Assembly: GCF_900115115.1 (NCBI RefSeq)
Contig: NZ_FOVI01000003.1
Coordinates: 62,001 to 126,000, forward strand
Direction of reading: 5' to 3'
Source: Paenimyroides ummariense
GTDB lineage: Bacteria > Bacteroidota > Bacteroidia > Flavobacteriales > Flavobacteriaceae
DNA length: 64,000 nucleotides
Below the pieces are notes generated by a model that did not search any database, was not told the DNA's origin, and worked only from the letters and a program-made list of their open reading frames with translations. Below, piece after piece: positions 25,823-34,475 of this stretch. A program made the position numbers and the translations under genes. Numbering within the stretch: position 1 is the first letter of the stretch; the number at the start of each line of letters is the position of its first letter.

Positions 25823-26467
25823 GTGAAAGACACCGCAAAACATCAAGGTTTACGAAACCAGTTGGTTAAACTATTGGCAGAAAAAGGCATTTACGACACC
25901 AATGTTTTAAATGCTATGAATGCTGTGCCGCGCCATTTGTTTTTAGAATCGGGTTTTCAGGATTTTGCGTATCAAGACACTGCTTTCCCAATTGGTGCCG
26001 GACAAACAATTTCGCAACCTTATACGGTTGCATTTCAGTCGCAGTTGTTGCAGGTTAAAGCCGATGATAAAGTGTTGGAAATTGGCACAGGATCAGGTTA
26101 TCAAACAGCTGTTTTGTGTAAAATGGGTGCAAAGGTTTTTACTATTGAACGCCAAAATGAACTGTACAGAAAAACATCGGTTTTATTGCCAAAATTAGGT
26201 TACAGACCAAGAGTTGTTTCGTTTGGCGACGGATACAAAGGTTTACCTAACGATGCACCTTTTGATAGTATTATTGTTACAGCCGGAGCTCCGTTTGTTC
26301 CACAACCTTTATTGGCTCAGTTAAAAATAGGAGGAAGGTTGGTAATTCCCGTAGGTGATGAAAAGCAAGTAATGACGTTATTAATTAGAACATCGGAAAC
26401 GCATTTTGAACAACACGAATTTGGTGATTTTAAGTTTGTACCTATGTTAGAAGATAAGAATAGGTAG
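25823..26467 (+). CDS. pcm: Protein-L-isoaspartate O-methyltransferase
   Basis: Pcm methylates L-isoaspartyl residues and so repairs damaged proteins, using SAM. The 214-residue protein has VPRHLFLESGFQDFAYQDTA, the family motif PIGAGQTISQPYTVAFQSQL, and the SAM-binding loop KVLEIGTGSGYQTAVLCKMG. Its length is normal. The start is GTG at 25823 (KDTAKHQGLRNQLV follows). It is a single plus-strand gene between minus-strand units, with its own promoter-like motif. Confidence 0.94.
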   Translation: MKDTAKHQGLRNQLVKLLAEKGIYDTNVLNAMNAVPRHLFLESGFQDFAYQDTAFPIGAGQTISQPYTVAFQSQLLQVKADDKVLEIGTGSGYQTAVLCKMGAKVFTIERQNELYRKTSVLLPKLGYRPRVVSFGDGYKGLPNDAPFDSIIVTAGAPFVPQPLLAQLKIGGRLVIPVGDEKQVMTLLIRTSETHFEQHEFGDFKFVPMLEDKNR

Positions 26468-26538
26468 TGTTTACTCAAACCAACTGATTATTTCACCCAA
26501 GCCAAAAAAGAAGAACATTATAACTTAATAATAGATTT

Positions 26539-27246
26539 ATGAATCAAGAAGAAGATAATATTATTCCTATTAGAGATAATCAGGTTCATTTTTTATTTAA
26601 AAGAGGTAAGAAAGAGCACATTGAAGCTTTATTTGAAAAAGGGGAAGTCTATATAAACTCTATAGATTCTATTAGAACATGGGATGATAACAAAGAGCGT
26701 TCAGATGAAGATGATGGTATCAATTTTAGAAAATATATCGGAAACGCAAAAATAATCATGTGTGAAATTGGCAAAGATGCTGAGAATGAAAGTATTGAAT
26801 TAAATGCTATTAACACAACTATTAAGCAAGATAATATTACTAAAGGCAATATTTACTGTTTAACAGGTATTTATTCAGACGATTTACAAGGAGAAAGAAA
26901 TGAAATCAAATACGAAACTCAATCATTTGGAGAAACTATAATCCTAATTCGCAAACCTCAAATTTTCTTAAATAGAGTTTTTAGCGAATTAGAAAAATTA
27001 GGTTATAAAAATTATAAATCCGGTAGAGTTTCTTATTATAAGAATGATTATTCTGGAGAAATTAATTTTTTTAAAAAACACGAAAAGTTCAAGTCTCAAA
27101 ACGAATTCAGAATTTTTATATCAAATGATAAGAATATTCCTTTAAAGGTTACTATTGGAAGCTTAAAAGATATTGCTTGTTTAGTTAATGCAGCCGTAAT
27201 TAAGATAAAATATACAGATGAAAGAGAACAATTTATTTACTTATAA
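26539..27246 (+). CDS. Uncharacterised 235-residue protein
   Basis: I cannot assign this protein to a named family. It is charged (many Glu, Asp, Lys), has no signal peptide or membrane span, and starts with HFLFKRGKKEHIEALFEKGE and YINSIDSIRTWDD. It later has GNIYCLTGIYSDDLQ near residue 115 and FKSQNEFRIFISNDK near residue 190. The pattern 'short-range report of position, then NEFRI' resembles a diffuse group of hypothetical proteins that occur sporadically in bacteria. It sits alone, 72 bp after pcm and convergent with smpB, and looks like an accessory gene. Confidence 0.75.
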   Translation: MNQEEDNIIPIRDNQVHFLFKRGKKEHIEALFEKGEVYINSIDSIRTWDDNKERSDEDDGINFRKYIGNAKIIMCEIGKDAENESIELNAINTTIKQDNITKGNIYCLTGIYSDDLQGERNEIKYETQSFGETIILIRKPQIFLNRVFSELEKLGYKNYKSGRVSYYKNDYSGEINFFKKHEKFKSQNEFRIFISNDKNIPLKVTIGSLKDIACLVNAAVIKIKYTDEREQFIYL

Positions 27247-27256
27247 AATACGTTTT

Positions 27257-27709
27257 CTAATAAGCTTTCTTTAAACGGGCTAAATCAATTTTATTGTCGC
27301 GGTCTTTAATGGTTTCGCGTTTATCGTATAGTTTTTTACCTTTTGCCAAAGCAATTTCAACTTTTGCCAAGCCTTTTTCGTTGGTAAATAAGCGCAGTGG
27401 CACAATGGTTAAACCCTTATTCTGCACGCTTTTATTTAACGATTTTAATTCTTTTTTATTTAAAAGCAATTTGCGTTCGCTTTTTGCTTTGTGGTTGTAA
27501 TGCGTTCCAAACGAATATTCTTCAACATGCGAATTAATCATGAATAATTCGCCGTTTTGAAACTCGCAAAAACTGTCTGCAATAGATGCTTTCCCCAAAC
27601 GTATCGATTTTATTTCGGTTCCGGCCAAAACAATTCCTGCCGTATATTTTTCAATAAACTCAAATTCAAATTTAGCACGTTTGTTTAATATGTTTATACT
27701 TTTCTGCAT
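27257..27709 (-). CDS. smpB: SsrA-binding protein
   Basis: SmpB binds tmRNA and brings it to stalled ribosomes in trans-translation. The 150-residue product has the family segments [38 protein letters not shown] and the basic tail [18 protein letters not shown]. No ssrA gene is seen in the window. It follows the UbiB-like gene by 35 bp on the same strand and may have its own promoter. Confidence 0.96.
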   Translation of the reverse strand: MQKSINILNKRAKFEFEFIEKYTAGIVLAGTEIKSIRLGKASIADSFCEFQNGELFMINSHVEEYSFGTHYNHKAKSERKLLLNKKELKSLNKSVQNKGLTIVPLRLFTNEKGLAKVEIALAKGKKLYDKRETIKDRDNKIDLARLKKAY

Positions 27710-27744
27710 GATGCAAATGTACTAAAAGTTGGTGTTTTGTAAAA

Positions 27745-29400
27745 CTATTTGTCTTTTTTCCAGATAGAATAAATAATAGCGATGCCTAAAATACCCGAAA
27801 TTAAAAATCCTAACAAACCTAAAAATGAGTTTCCGAAGAAAAGCGGCGGAATATGTGCCATCATTAAAATAGACGATCCTATGGATAAAGCCGCAATAAT
27901 TATAGCATACGTTAATCGGTTTGAAGCATTTTGAAGGGTTTTTCGCATATCTTCCAAACCTTCAACTTCAAAGTTTACTTTTAATTTATCGTCTTTTATT
28001 TTTTCTAATAAAACCGTTAAATCGTCGGGTAAATTTTGCAGGTTTGCCGCAAGTATCTTTAAATGTTTTAACGATTTTTGAGCGATTTGTTTTGGTCCGT
28101 ATTTCTTTAAAGCTAGTTCGTTTGCATACGGACGCATGCTTTCCATAACGTTTAATTCGGGATCTAACTGCTTGCCAATTCCTTCAATAATCGATATTCC
28201 GCGTAAAAGCAAATAAATAAATTCGGGCATCAACACATGATTTTTTGCCATGATCGATTTTACTTTTGCAACAATATCGTTCACGTTTATTTCGTTCAAA
28301 GCGGTATGTTCCAGCATGTGGAAAATATCGTAAATTTCCCGTTCCAACGTTTTTTCGTCTTCAATATGGTATTCAATTGCCAAACGTTTCATTAATCGAA
28401 TGATTTTCTTGGCATCCTGAATCAGAAAACTTTCAATAATTCCTTCCAACAATTCCATATCGCCTTTCATGATCTGACCCATAGATCCAAAATCGATAAA
28501 ACAAATTTTTTGATCGTTTAGTATAAAAACGTTGCCCGGATGCGGATCTGCATGAAAAAAACCGTCTTCCAACACCATTTTCATAAACAACACAATGCCG
28601 GTTTGCGCTACATCTTTAGGTAGCATGCCGTTTTCAATGATTTTTTCTTTGTTGTTTACCTTAAAACCATCGACAAATTCCATGGTTAAAATGTTGTTGT
28701 TCGATAGTTCTTTAAATGTTTTTGGAACGTAAACTTCAGAACGGTTTTCAAAGTTTTTACGGAACTTTTCTATGTTATGAAATTCGTTGGTAAGCGATAA
28801 TTCCCGATACATATTGTTTTCGAAGGAATTAATCAGCTGTGTTAAACTCATTTTTCGGGCAGCATCGTAATTTTTTTCAAGGATTTTAGCCAGATCTTTC
28901 ATAATCATGATATCGGATCTGATAATTTCTTCAATAGAAGATCTTTTAACTTTGATGACGACTTTTTTGCCATTAACCAATCGAGCTACATAAACCTGCG
29001 AGATAGAGGCCGAAGCAATAGGAGTGGGGTTGATGTATTCAAAATGTTCATCGGGATTTATCAGCAGTTCATCGGCTATTTTTTTGTAAATATCCAATTC
29101 TTCTGGTGGAACATTATCTTGAAGTTCGGCTAATTCGGCTATCATTTCGGCAGGCAGAATGTCTTCGCGATTGCTGAACATTTGTCCTAATTTAACGTAA
29201 GTAGGTCCTAATTCTTCCAACACCAAACGCACACGCTTGTAAACGCCGAGTTTAAAAATTTCTTCACCACGTTTCGATTTTAAAAAACCTTTTGGCAGAA
29301 ACTTTTCGGCACTTGTGCGTGCAATGATATCATCGAATCCGTATTTAGATAATATACTGATTACGTTGCCGATACGTTTAATTTTTCTGATCTGATTCAT
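27745..29400 (-). CDS. ABC1/AarF/UbiB family atypical kinase-like protein
   Basis: The 551-residue protein has the family features: KFLPKGFLKSK and LGPTYVKLGQMFSNR (the KxGQ motif), PIASASISQVYVARL (alanine-rich nucleotide loop), HADPHPGNVFILND (catalytic loop) and CFIDFGSMGQ (DFG). It ends with two transmembrane helices (residues about 495-545). UbiB-type proteins support quinone synthesis or membrane-lipid functions; in flavobacteria, which use menaquinone, the role is uncertain. It lies between smpB and clpC. Confidence 0.88.
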   Translation of the reverse strand: MNQIRKIKRIGNVISILSKYGFDDIIARTSAEKFLPKGFLKSKRGEEIFKLGVYKRVRLVLEELGPTYVKLGQMFSNREDILPAEMIAELAELQDNVPPEELDIYKKIADELLINPDEHFEYINPTPIASASISQVYVARLVNGKKVVIKVKRSSIEEIIRSDIMIMKDLAKILEKNYDAARKMSLTQLINSFENNMYRELSLTNEFHNIEKFRKNFENRSEVYVPKTFKELSNNNILTMEFVDGFKVNNKEKIIENGMLPKDVAQTGIVLFMKMVLEDGFFHADPHPGNVFILNDQKICFIDFGSMGQIMKGDMELLEGIIESFLIQDAKKIIRLMKRLAIEYHIEDEKTLEREIYDIFHMLEHTALNEINVNDIVAKVKSIMAKNHVLMPEFIYLLLRGISIIEGIGKQLDPELNVMESMRPYANELALKKYGPKQIAQKSLKHLKILAANLQNLPDDLTVLLEKIKDDKLKVNFEVEGLEDMRKTLQNASNRLTYAIIIAALSIGSSILMMAHIPPLFFGNSFLGLLGFLISGILGIAIIYSIWKKDK

Positions 29401-29424
29401 AGCCTTTTTTCCTAATTAAAAGGT

Positions 29425-29457
29425 ATAAAAAAAGTAGTAAGGTTTTCTTACTACTTT
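29425..29457 (-). terminator. Terminator of clpC
   Basis: The perfect 11-bp arms AAAGTAGTAAG (29431-29441) and CTTACTACTTT (29447-29457) enclose a GTTTT loop. On the minus strand the hairpin is followed by a run of U (complement of 29427-29433). Confidence 0.8.
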
Positions 29458-29474
29458 CTTAAAATTTTATTGAA

Positions 29475-32015
29475 TTATTTTTTTAAAGAAGAATTGGCGT
29501 TTTTAATAGTAACCTTTAAAGCTTCTTCGTCTTTAATTTTATCCATTAATAGCACATCATTTTCATGAATGTTTCCGTTGATAATTTCTTCTGCCAATAA
29601 ATCTTCCACATACTTTTGGATGGCACGTTTTAACGGACGCGCTCCATATTGCTTGTCAAAACCTTTATCTGCAATGAAATCTAATGCTTCCTGCGTTAAT
29701 TCTAACTGATAGCCTAATGCCATAACGCGCAGGTACAGTTTTTCAATTTCAATGTTGATGATTTTATGGATATGTTCTTTTTCTAAAGCGTTGAACACAA
29801 CCACATCATCGATTCTATTTAAGAACTCAGGTGCAAAAGCTTTTTTAAGCGCATTTTCGATAACCGATTTTGTTAAATCGTCTTGTTGGTCTTGTTTTGC
29901 TTTTGTTCCGAAACCAACACCTGTTCCAAAATCTTTTAACTGACGTGCACCAACATTCGATGTCATGATGATGATCGTATTTCTAAAATCGATCTTTCTA
30001 CCTAAACTATCGGTTAAATGTCCGTCATCTAATACTTGCAACAACATATTGAAAACATCCGGATGCGCTTTTTCAACCTCGTCTAACAAAATAACCGAAT
30101 ACGGTTTTCTACGCACTTTCTCTGTCAATTGACCGCCTTCTTCGTATCCAACGTATCCCGGAGGTGCACCAACTAAACGCGAAATCGCAAATTTTTCCAT
30201 GTATTCACTCATATCAATACGAATCAAAGCATCTTCAGAATCGAAAATTTCTTTTGCGATCACTTTAGCCAACTGCGTTTTACCAACACCTGTTTGACCC
30301 AAGAAAATAAACGAACCAATCGGTTTGTTAGGATCTTTTAAGCCTGCACGGTTTCTTTGGATCGATTTCGCAATTTTAGCCACCGCTTCATCCTGACCAA
30401 TAACTTTACCTTTAATTGCATCTGGTAACTTTGCCAGTTTTTTACTTTCGGCTTGAGCAATTTTATTTACCGGAATTCCTGTCATCATTGAAACGACATC
30501 GGCAACATGCTCTTCGGTAACGGTAATTTTGTTGTTTTTAGAATCTTCTTCCCAACGTTCTTGCGCAACGGCTAAATCTTTTTCAATGCGTTTTTCATCA
30601 TCACGTAAAGCCGCAGCTTCTTCGTACTTTTGACGTTTAACCGCATCTGATTTTTTATCGCGCACTTCTTCTAATTCTTTTTCAAGATTTAAAATATCGT
30701 CCGGAACTTCAATATTTGTAATATGTACACGAGATCCAGCTTCATCCAACGCGTCAATAGCCTTGTCTGGTAAGAAACGCTCGCTCATATATCTGCTTGT
30801 TAGTTTCACGCAGGCTTCAATAGCTTCGGGCGTATAAATTACATTGTGGTGATCTTCGTATTTAGGTTTAATGTTGTTCAAAATGGTAATTGTTTCCTCT
30901 TCTGTTGTAGGTTCTACAATTACTTTTTGAAAACGACGCTCTAATGCTCCGTCCTTCTCAATGTACTGACGGTATTCATCTAACGTTGTTGCACCAACAC
31001 ATTGAATTTCTCCACGAGCCAATGCTGGTTTAAACATATTCGAAGCATCTAACGAACCTGTTGCGCCACCAGCACCAACTATTGTATGAATTTCATCGAT
31101 AAAAAGAATGATATCGTCGTTCTTTTCCAATTCGTTCATTACGGCTTTCATACGCTCTTCAAACTGACCGCGGTATTTTGTACCTGCAACCAAGCTTGCC
31201 AAATCTAAAGTTACCACACGTTTGTTGAACAAAATGCGAGATACTTTCTTTTGAATGATGCGCAAAGCTAAACCTTCGGCAATAGCAGATTTACCAACAC
31301 CAGGCTCACCAATTAACAACGGATTGTTCTTTTTACGGCGTGATAAGATTTGCGAAACACGTTCGATTTCTTTTTCACGCCCCACAACAGGATCCAGTTT
31401 GCCTTGTTCTGCCAGTTCGGTTAAATCGCGACCAAAATTATCTAATACCGGAGTTTTAGATTTTTTGCCTGTTTTGTTTTGTGCTGACGGATTGTTGAAA
31501 TTATCTGACATACTGTCACCTCCTTCGTCATCAAACGCGCTATTGCGTTTCTGTTCGCTTAAAGATTCTGAACTAGACAATAAACTTACAAATTCTTCTT
31601 TTGCGTTATCATAGTCAACTTTACAACGATTCAACAAAATGGTTGTAGGATCTTCGGTATTTCTTAATATCGACATAAGAATATGACCTGTATTGATAAC
31701 ATCGGTTTTATAAAGTTTTTTCTCTAAAAATGCTCGTTTTAAAGCGTTTTCGGCTTGTTTTGTAAGATGAATGTTCTTCTTCTCTGTATTAATAATTTTA
31801 TTAGGGTTTTCTGGAATCAATGCTTCAAATCGATTCTTAAGAAATTCTAAATCAATTGATAAGTTTTGTAATATCGTGATTGCTTCGCCCTGGCTTTCGC
31901 GCAAAATACCAAGCATGATATGCTCTGTACCAATATAATCGTGCCCTAAACGTAAAGCTTCATCTCTACTAAAGGTAATTACTTCCTTTACTCTTGGTGA
32001 AAAATTGTCGTCCAT
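29475..32015 (-). CDS. clpC: ATP-dependent Clp protease ATP-binding subunit ClpC
   Basis: This 846-residue class I Clp ATPase unfolds substrates for ClpP and disaggregates proteins. Domains in order: two Clp_N repeats (residues 1-150), AAA-1 with Walker [14 protein letters not shown], a middle domain with a UVR motif ([20 protein letters not shown]), AAA-2 with [13 protein letters not shown], and a C-terminal small domain. The UVR motif and the short middle domain mark ClpC rather than ClpB. A glycine-serine linker region separates the Clp_N and AAA-1 parts. It is apparently monocistronic with its own terminator; no adapter gene (mcsA/mcsB) is nearby. Confidence 0.95.
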   Translation of the reverse strand: MDDNFSPRVKEVITFSRDEALRLGHDYIGTEHIMLGILRESQGEAITILQNLSIDLEFLKNRFEALIPENPNKIINTEKKNIHLTKQAENALKRAFLEKKLYKTDVINTGHILMSILRNTEDPTTILLNRCKVDYDNAKEEFVSLLSSSESLSEQKRNSAFDDEGGDSMSDNFNNPSAQNKTGKKSKTPVLDNFGRDLTELAEQGKLDPVVGREKEIERVSQILSRRKKNNPLLIGEPGVGKSAIAEGLALRIIQKKVSRILFNKRVVTLDLASLVAGTKYRGQFEERMKAVMNELEKNDDIILFIDEIHTIVGAGGATGSLDASNMFKPALARGEIQCVGATTLDEYRQYIEKDGALERRFQKVIVEPTTEEETITILNNIKPKYEDHHNVIYTPEAIEACVKLTSRYMSERFLPDKAIDALDEAGSRVHITNIEVPDDILNLEKELEEVRDKKSDAVKRQKYEEAAALRDDEKRIEKDLAVAQERWEEDSKNNKITVTEEHVADVVSMMTGIPVNKIAQAESKKLAKLPDAIKGKVIGQDEAVAKIAKSIQRNRAGLKDPNKPIGSFIFLGQTGVGKTQLAKVIAKEIFDSEDALIRIDMSEYMEKFAISRLVGAPPGYVGYEEGGQLTEKVRRKPYSVILLDEVEKAHPDVFNMLLQVLDDGHLTDSLGRKIDFRNTIIIMTSNVGARQLKDFGTGVGFGTKAKQDQQDDLTKSVIENALKKAFAPEFLNRIDDVVVFNALEKEHIHKIINIEIEKLYLRVMALGYQLELTQEALDFIADKGFDKQYGARPLKRAIQKYVEDLLAEEIINGNIHENDVLLMDKIKDEEALKVTIKNANSSLKK

Positions 32016-32136
32016 TTTATAATATTTAGGGTTTTTTATTTTAACATATCAAAATCTGTACCCTTTATTTCTGTGGCAGTGCTTTTTGATATTATCTAAT
32101 TTAACAAACTAATTTCTATTATCCTACTATGTTAAA

Positions 32137-32164
32137 AGAAAAAAGATAGCTTAATTGCTATCTT
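32137..32164 (-). terminator. Terminator overlapping the stop codon of the 32151 gene
   Basis: The perfect arms AAGATAGC (32143-32150) and GCTATCTT (32157-32164) enclose TTAATT, which includes the TAA stop codon of the upstream coding sequence. On the minus strand it is followed by a U-rich run. Confidence 0.7.
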
Positions 32165-32924
32165 GATTTATTGAGTTTATAATTGATGCTTCTTCAGGTG
32201 TATCATCTACAGGTTCAGCTTCATAGCCTTCATCATAATATTCTTCAGGTGAATTCATTGATTTAATTTCCTCATCGGTGTACTGATAATGCGAATTGAA
32301 TTTCTTTGTTTTTTTGTCGTAAACCAACGCTTCTTTTCTGTAATCAGTCTTAATCATTAAACCTCCACAAGTTGCCGGTGTTAGTTTTGCTTCGTTTTCG
32401 TAGATTTTTGCACCAACTTTAAAAGCATTTATTGTAGGCAATTCGTTTTCAAAATTTTTAATGTACAAACCTTCGCCTTTATGATTAAAGATTACCAGCA
32501 TACTGCTTGTATAATCGTTATTTTCAAACAAAACAGCTAAATCGTCTTCATCATTATCATCATCGGTAAAATCGCCAAATGCATAAACCGATTTTGCGCG
32601 ATCGGCAATTTTGGTTAAAAAGTACGTTCCATCTAAATAACTGTTATGTGCTAAGAAATCGTAAATATATTCACGGTAATTTTCGGGAATGTTATCGTAT
32701 TCTGCTACAGAGAAAATACTATTTATGGCATCTAAACGTTCTTGAGAATATTCTTTTTCATTTTCGATATTTGCCATTCTGTTTTTATAATCTAAATAGA
32801 AATATCCGCCAGCGCCAATTAATACAAAACCAAGTATTACAAGGAAAATGATCAAACCTGTTCTTGATTTCTTTGGTTTGATTTCTGTTTTACTTTCCTG
32901 AAAATTTTCATTATTTGTTTCCAT
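32151..32924 (-). CDS. Single-pass membrane protein of unknown function
   Basis: The 257-residue protein has an N-terminal acidic/basic segment (about 25 residues), one transmembrane helix (TGLIIFLVILGFVLIGAGGY) and a roughly 210-residue extracytoplasmic domain with the acidic stretch FGDFTDDDNDEDDLAVLF and an acidic C-terminal tail. I recognise no family. I start at ATG 32924 and not at the open frame's beginning (33044), because a TTG-N19-TACTTTTG promoter ends at 32945 and the upstream residues are basic noise. It stands alone between clpC and sucC. Confidence 0.8.
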   Translation of the reverse strand: METNNENFQESKTEIKPKKSRTGLIIFLVILGFVLIGAGGYFYLDYKNRMANIENEKEYSQERLDAINSIFSVAEYDNIPENYREYIYDFLAHNSYLDGTYFLTKIADRAKSVYAFGDFTDDDNDEDDLAVLFENNDYTSSMLVIFNHKGEGLYIKNFENELPTINAFKVGAKIYENEAKLTPATCGGLMIKTDYRKEALVYDKKTKKFNSHYQYTDEEIKSMNSPEEYYDEGYEAEPVDDTPEEASIINSINQDSN

Positions 32925-32944
32925 GTCTTTTTCTGAATTTTTAT

Positions 32945-32974
32945 CAAAAGTAAAAAAAACTTTTATTTTAACAA
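32945..32974 (-). promoter_or_regulatory. Putative promoter of the 32151 membrane protein gene (TTG-N19-TACTTTTG)
   Basis: On the minus strand TTG (32974-32972) is followed after 19 bp by TACTTTTG (32952-32945), close to the flavobacterial consensus. The ATG at 32924 is 20 bp downstream. Confidence 0.55.
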
Positions 32975-33036
32975 TTGTTTTATTGACTATCTGAAATTTT
33001 GTATTGAAATATATTTGATAACCTTTTATATGTAAT

Positions 33037-33067
33037 GACCTCACAGGTTTTTAAAACCTGTGAGGTC
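33037..33067. repeat. Perfect 15-bp-arm palindrome (REP-like)
   Basis: GACCTCACAGGTTTT (33037-33051) pairs perfectly with AAAACCTGTGAGGTC (33053-33067), leaving one unpaired T. It lies between the promoter of the membrane protein gene and the sucC terminator. It is longer and more regular than the terminators here and lacks a downstream U-run; it looks like an interspersed REP-type element. Confidence 0.7.
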
Positions 33068-33092
33068 TGGAATATCAATAATTAATATAGTC

Positions 33093-33126
33093 AAAAAAAT
33101 AAGTCCGATACAATTATCGGACTTAT
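33093..33126 (-). terminator. Terminator of sucC
   Basis: The perfect 12-bp arms ATAAGTCCGATA (33099-33110) and TATCGGACTTAT (33115-33126) enclose CAAT; a run of A at 33093-33098 gives a U-tract on the minus strand. Confidence 0.8.
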
Positions 33127-33153
33127 CTTTATATTTGGTTAGAATTATCTAAA

Positions 33154-34347
33154 TTATGATAATGCTTCTTTAACGCGATCTGATGCTTCTTGGAATTCGA
33201 TAGCCGATAAAATTGGCATACCAGATTCGTCGATAATTTGTTTAGCTAAATCTGCGTTTGTTCCTTGTAAACGTACAATAATTGGCACTTTAATATCGTC
33301 GCCCATGTTTTTGTAAGCATCAACAATACCTTGAGCTACACGGTCGCAACGAACAATTCCACCAAAAATATTGATTAAGATTGCTTTTACGTTTGGATCT
33401 TTTAAAATGATACGGAAAGCGATTTCAACACGTTTTGCATCTGCAGTACCACCAACGTCTAAGAAGTTAGCTGGTTCAAAACCTGCATACTTAATTAAAT
33501 CCATAGTAGCCATTGCCAAACCTGCACCGTTAACCATACAACCTACAGTTCCATCTAAATCAACATAGTTTAAACCAGCTGCTTTAGCTTCAACTTCGAT
33601 CGGACGCTCTTCTGTAACATCACGCATTTCAGCGTAATCTGCATGACGGTATAATGCGTTGTCGTCTAAAGTTACTTTAGCATCAACAGCAATAATTTTA
33701 TCGTCAGATGTTTTTAAAACCGGATTAATTTCGAACATTGAAGCATCGCAACCAACATAAGCGTTGTATAATGCATCAACAAACTTAACCATTTCTTTGA
33801 ATGCACCACCTGATAAACCTAAGTTGAAAGCAATTTTACGTGCTTGGAAACCTTGTAAACCAACAGATGGATCAATTTCTTCTGTAAAGATTAAGTGTGG
33901 TGTGTGTTCTGCAACTTCTTCGATATCCATTCCACCTTCGGTAGAGTACATGATCATGTTTCTTCCTGTTGCGCGGTTTAACAATACAGACATATAAAAT
34001 TCTGAAATTTCACTGTCTCCAGGATAGTAAACGTCTTCTGCAATTAATACTTTGTTTACTCTTTTACCTGTTGGTGGAGTTTGTGGAGTAATTAAATCCA
34101 TACCAATAATTTGACCAGCGATTTCTTTAACTTGGTCTAAATTTTTAGCTAATTTAACGCCACCGCCTTTACCACGACCACCAGCATGAATTTGAGCTTT
34201 AATTACATGCCAACCTGTACCTGTTTCTTCTGTTAATTGTTTTGCTACTGTTACTGCTTCTTCTGCTGTATTAGCTACATGACCGCGTTGCACACGTACA
34301 CCATAACTAGAAAGTATCTGTTTACCTTGAAATTCGTGTAAATTCAT
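33154..34347 (-). CDS. sucC: Succinyl-CoA synthetase (ADP-forming) beta subunit
   Basis: SucC is the ATP-grasp beta subunit that, with SucD, converts succinyl-CoA to succinate with substrate-level phosphorylation in the TCA cycle. The 397-residue protein has MNLHEFQGKQILSSYGV, KAQIHAGGRGKGGGVKLAKN (nucleotide binding) and the C-terminal IFGGIVRCDRVAQGI segment. sucD is not adjacent, as is common in Bacteroidota. A CAAAAATA (minus TATTTTTG) motif 25 bp upstream suggests its own promoter. Confidence 0.96.
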   Translation of the reverse strand: MNLHEFQGKQILSSYGVRVQRGHVANTAEEAVTVAKQLTEETGTGWHVIKAQIHAGGRGKGGGVKLAKNLDQVKEIAGQIIGMDLITPQTPPTGKRVNKVLIAEDVYYPGDSEISEFYMSVLLNRATGRNMIMYSTEGGMDIEEVAEHTPHLIFTEEIDPSVGLQGFQARKIAFNLGLSGGAFKEMVKFVDALYNAYVGCDASMFEINPVLKTSDDKIIAVDAKVTLDDNALYRHADYAEMRDVTEERPIEVEAKAAGLNYVDLDGTVGCMVNGAGLAMATMDLIKYAGFEPANFLDVGGTADAKRVEIAFRIILKDPNVKAILINIFGGIVRCDRVAQGIVDAYKNMGDDIKVPIIVRLQGTNADLAKQIIDESGMPILSAIEFQEASDRVKEALS

Positions 34348-34371
34348 TGAATTATATGTTTTTTAGATGTA

Positions 34372-34379
34372 CAAAAATA
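34372..34379 (-). promoter_or_regulatory. Putative -7 element of the sucC promoter
   Basis: The minus strand reads TATTTTTG (TAnnTTTG) 24 bp upstream of the sucC ATG. No convincing -33 box is seen. Confidence 0.4.
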
Positions 34380-34475
34380 TAAAACTTGTTTTACATTGCC
34401 TAAAAAAAATGAAATATTGTTGTTTTGGTAATTTTGGTGTTCTATATTTCTGTGATTAATTATTTTGTTTTTAGT

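Noticed and set aside
27710-27744. TACATTTG motif just before the smpB start (27721-27714) as a promoter
   Set aside because: It would give a leaderless transcript and no -33 box is present; the match may be by chance.
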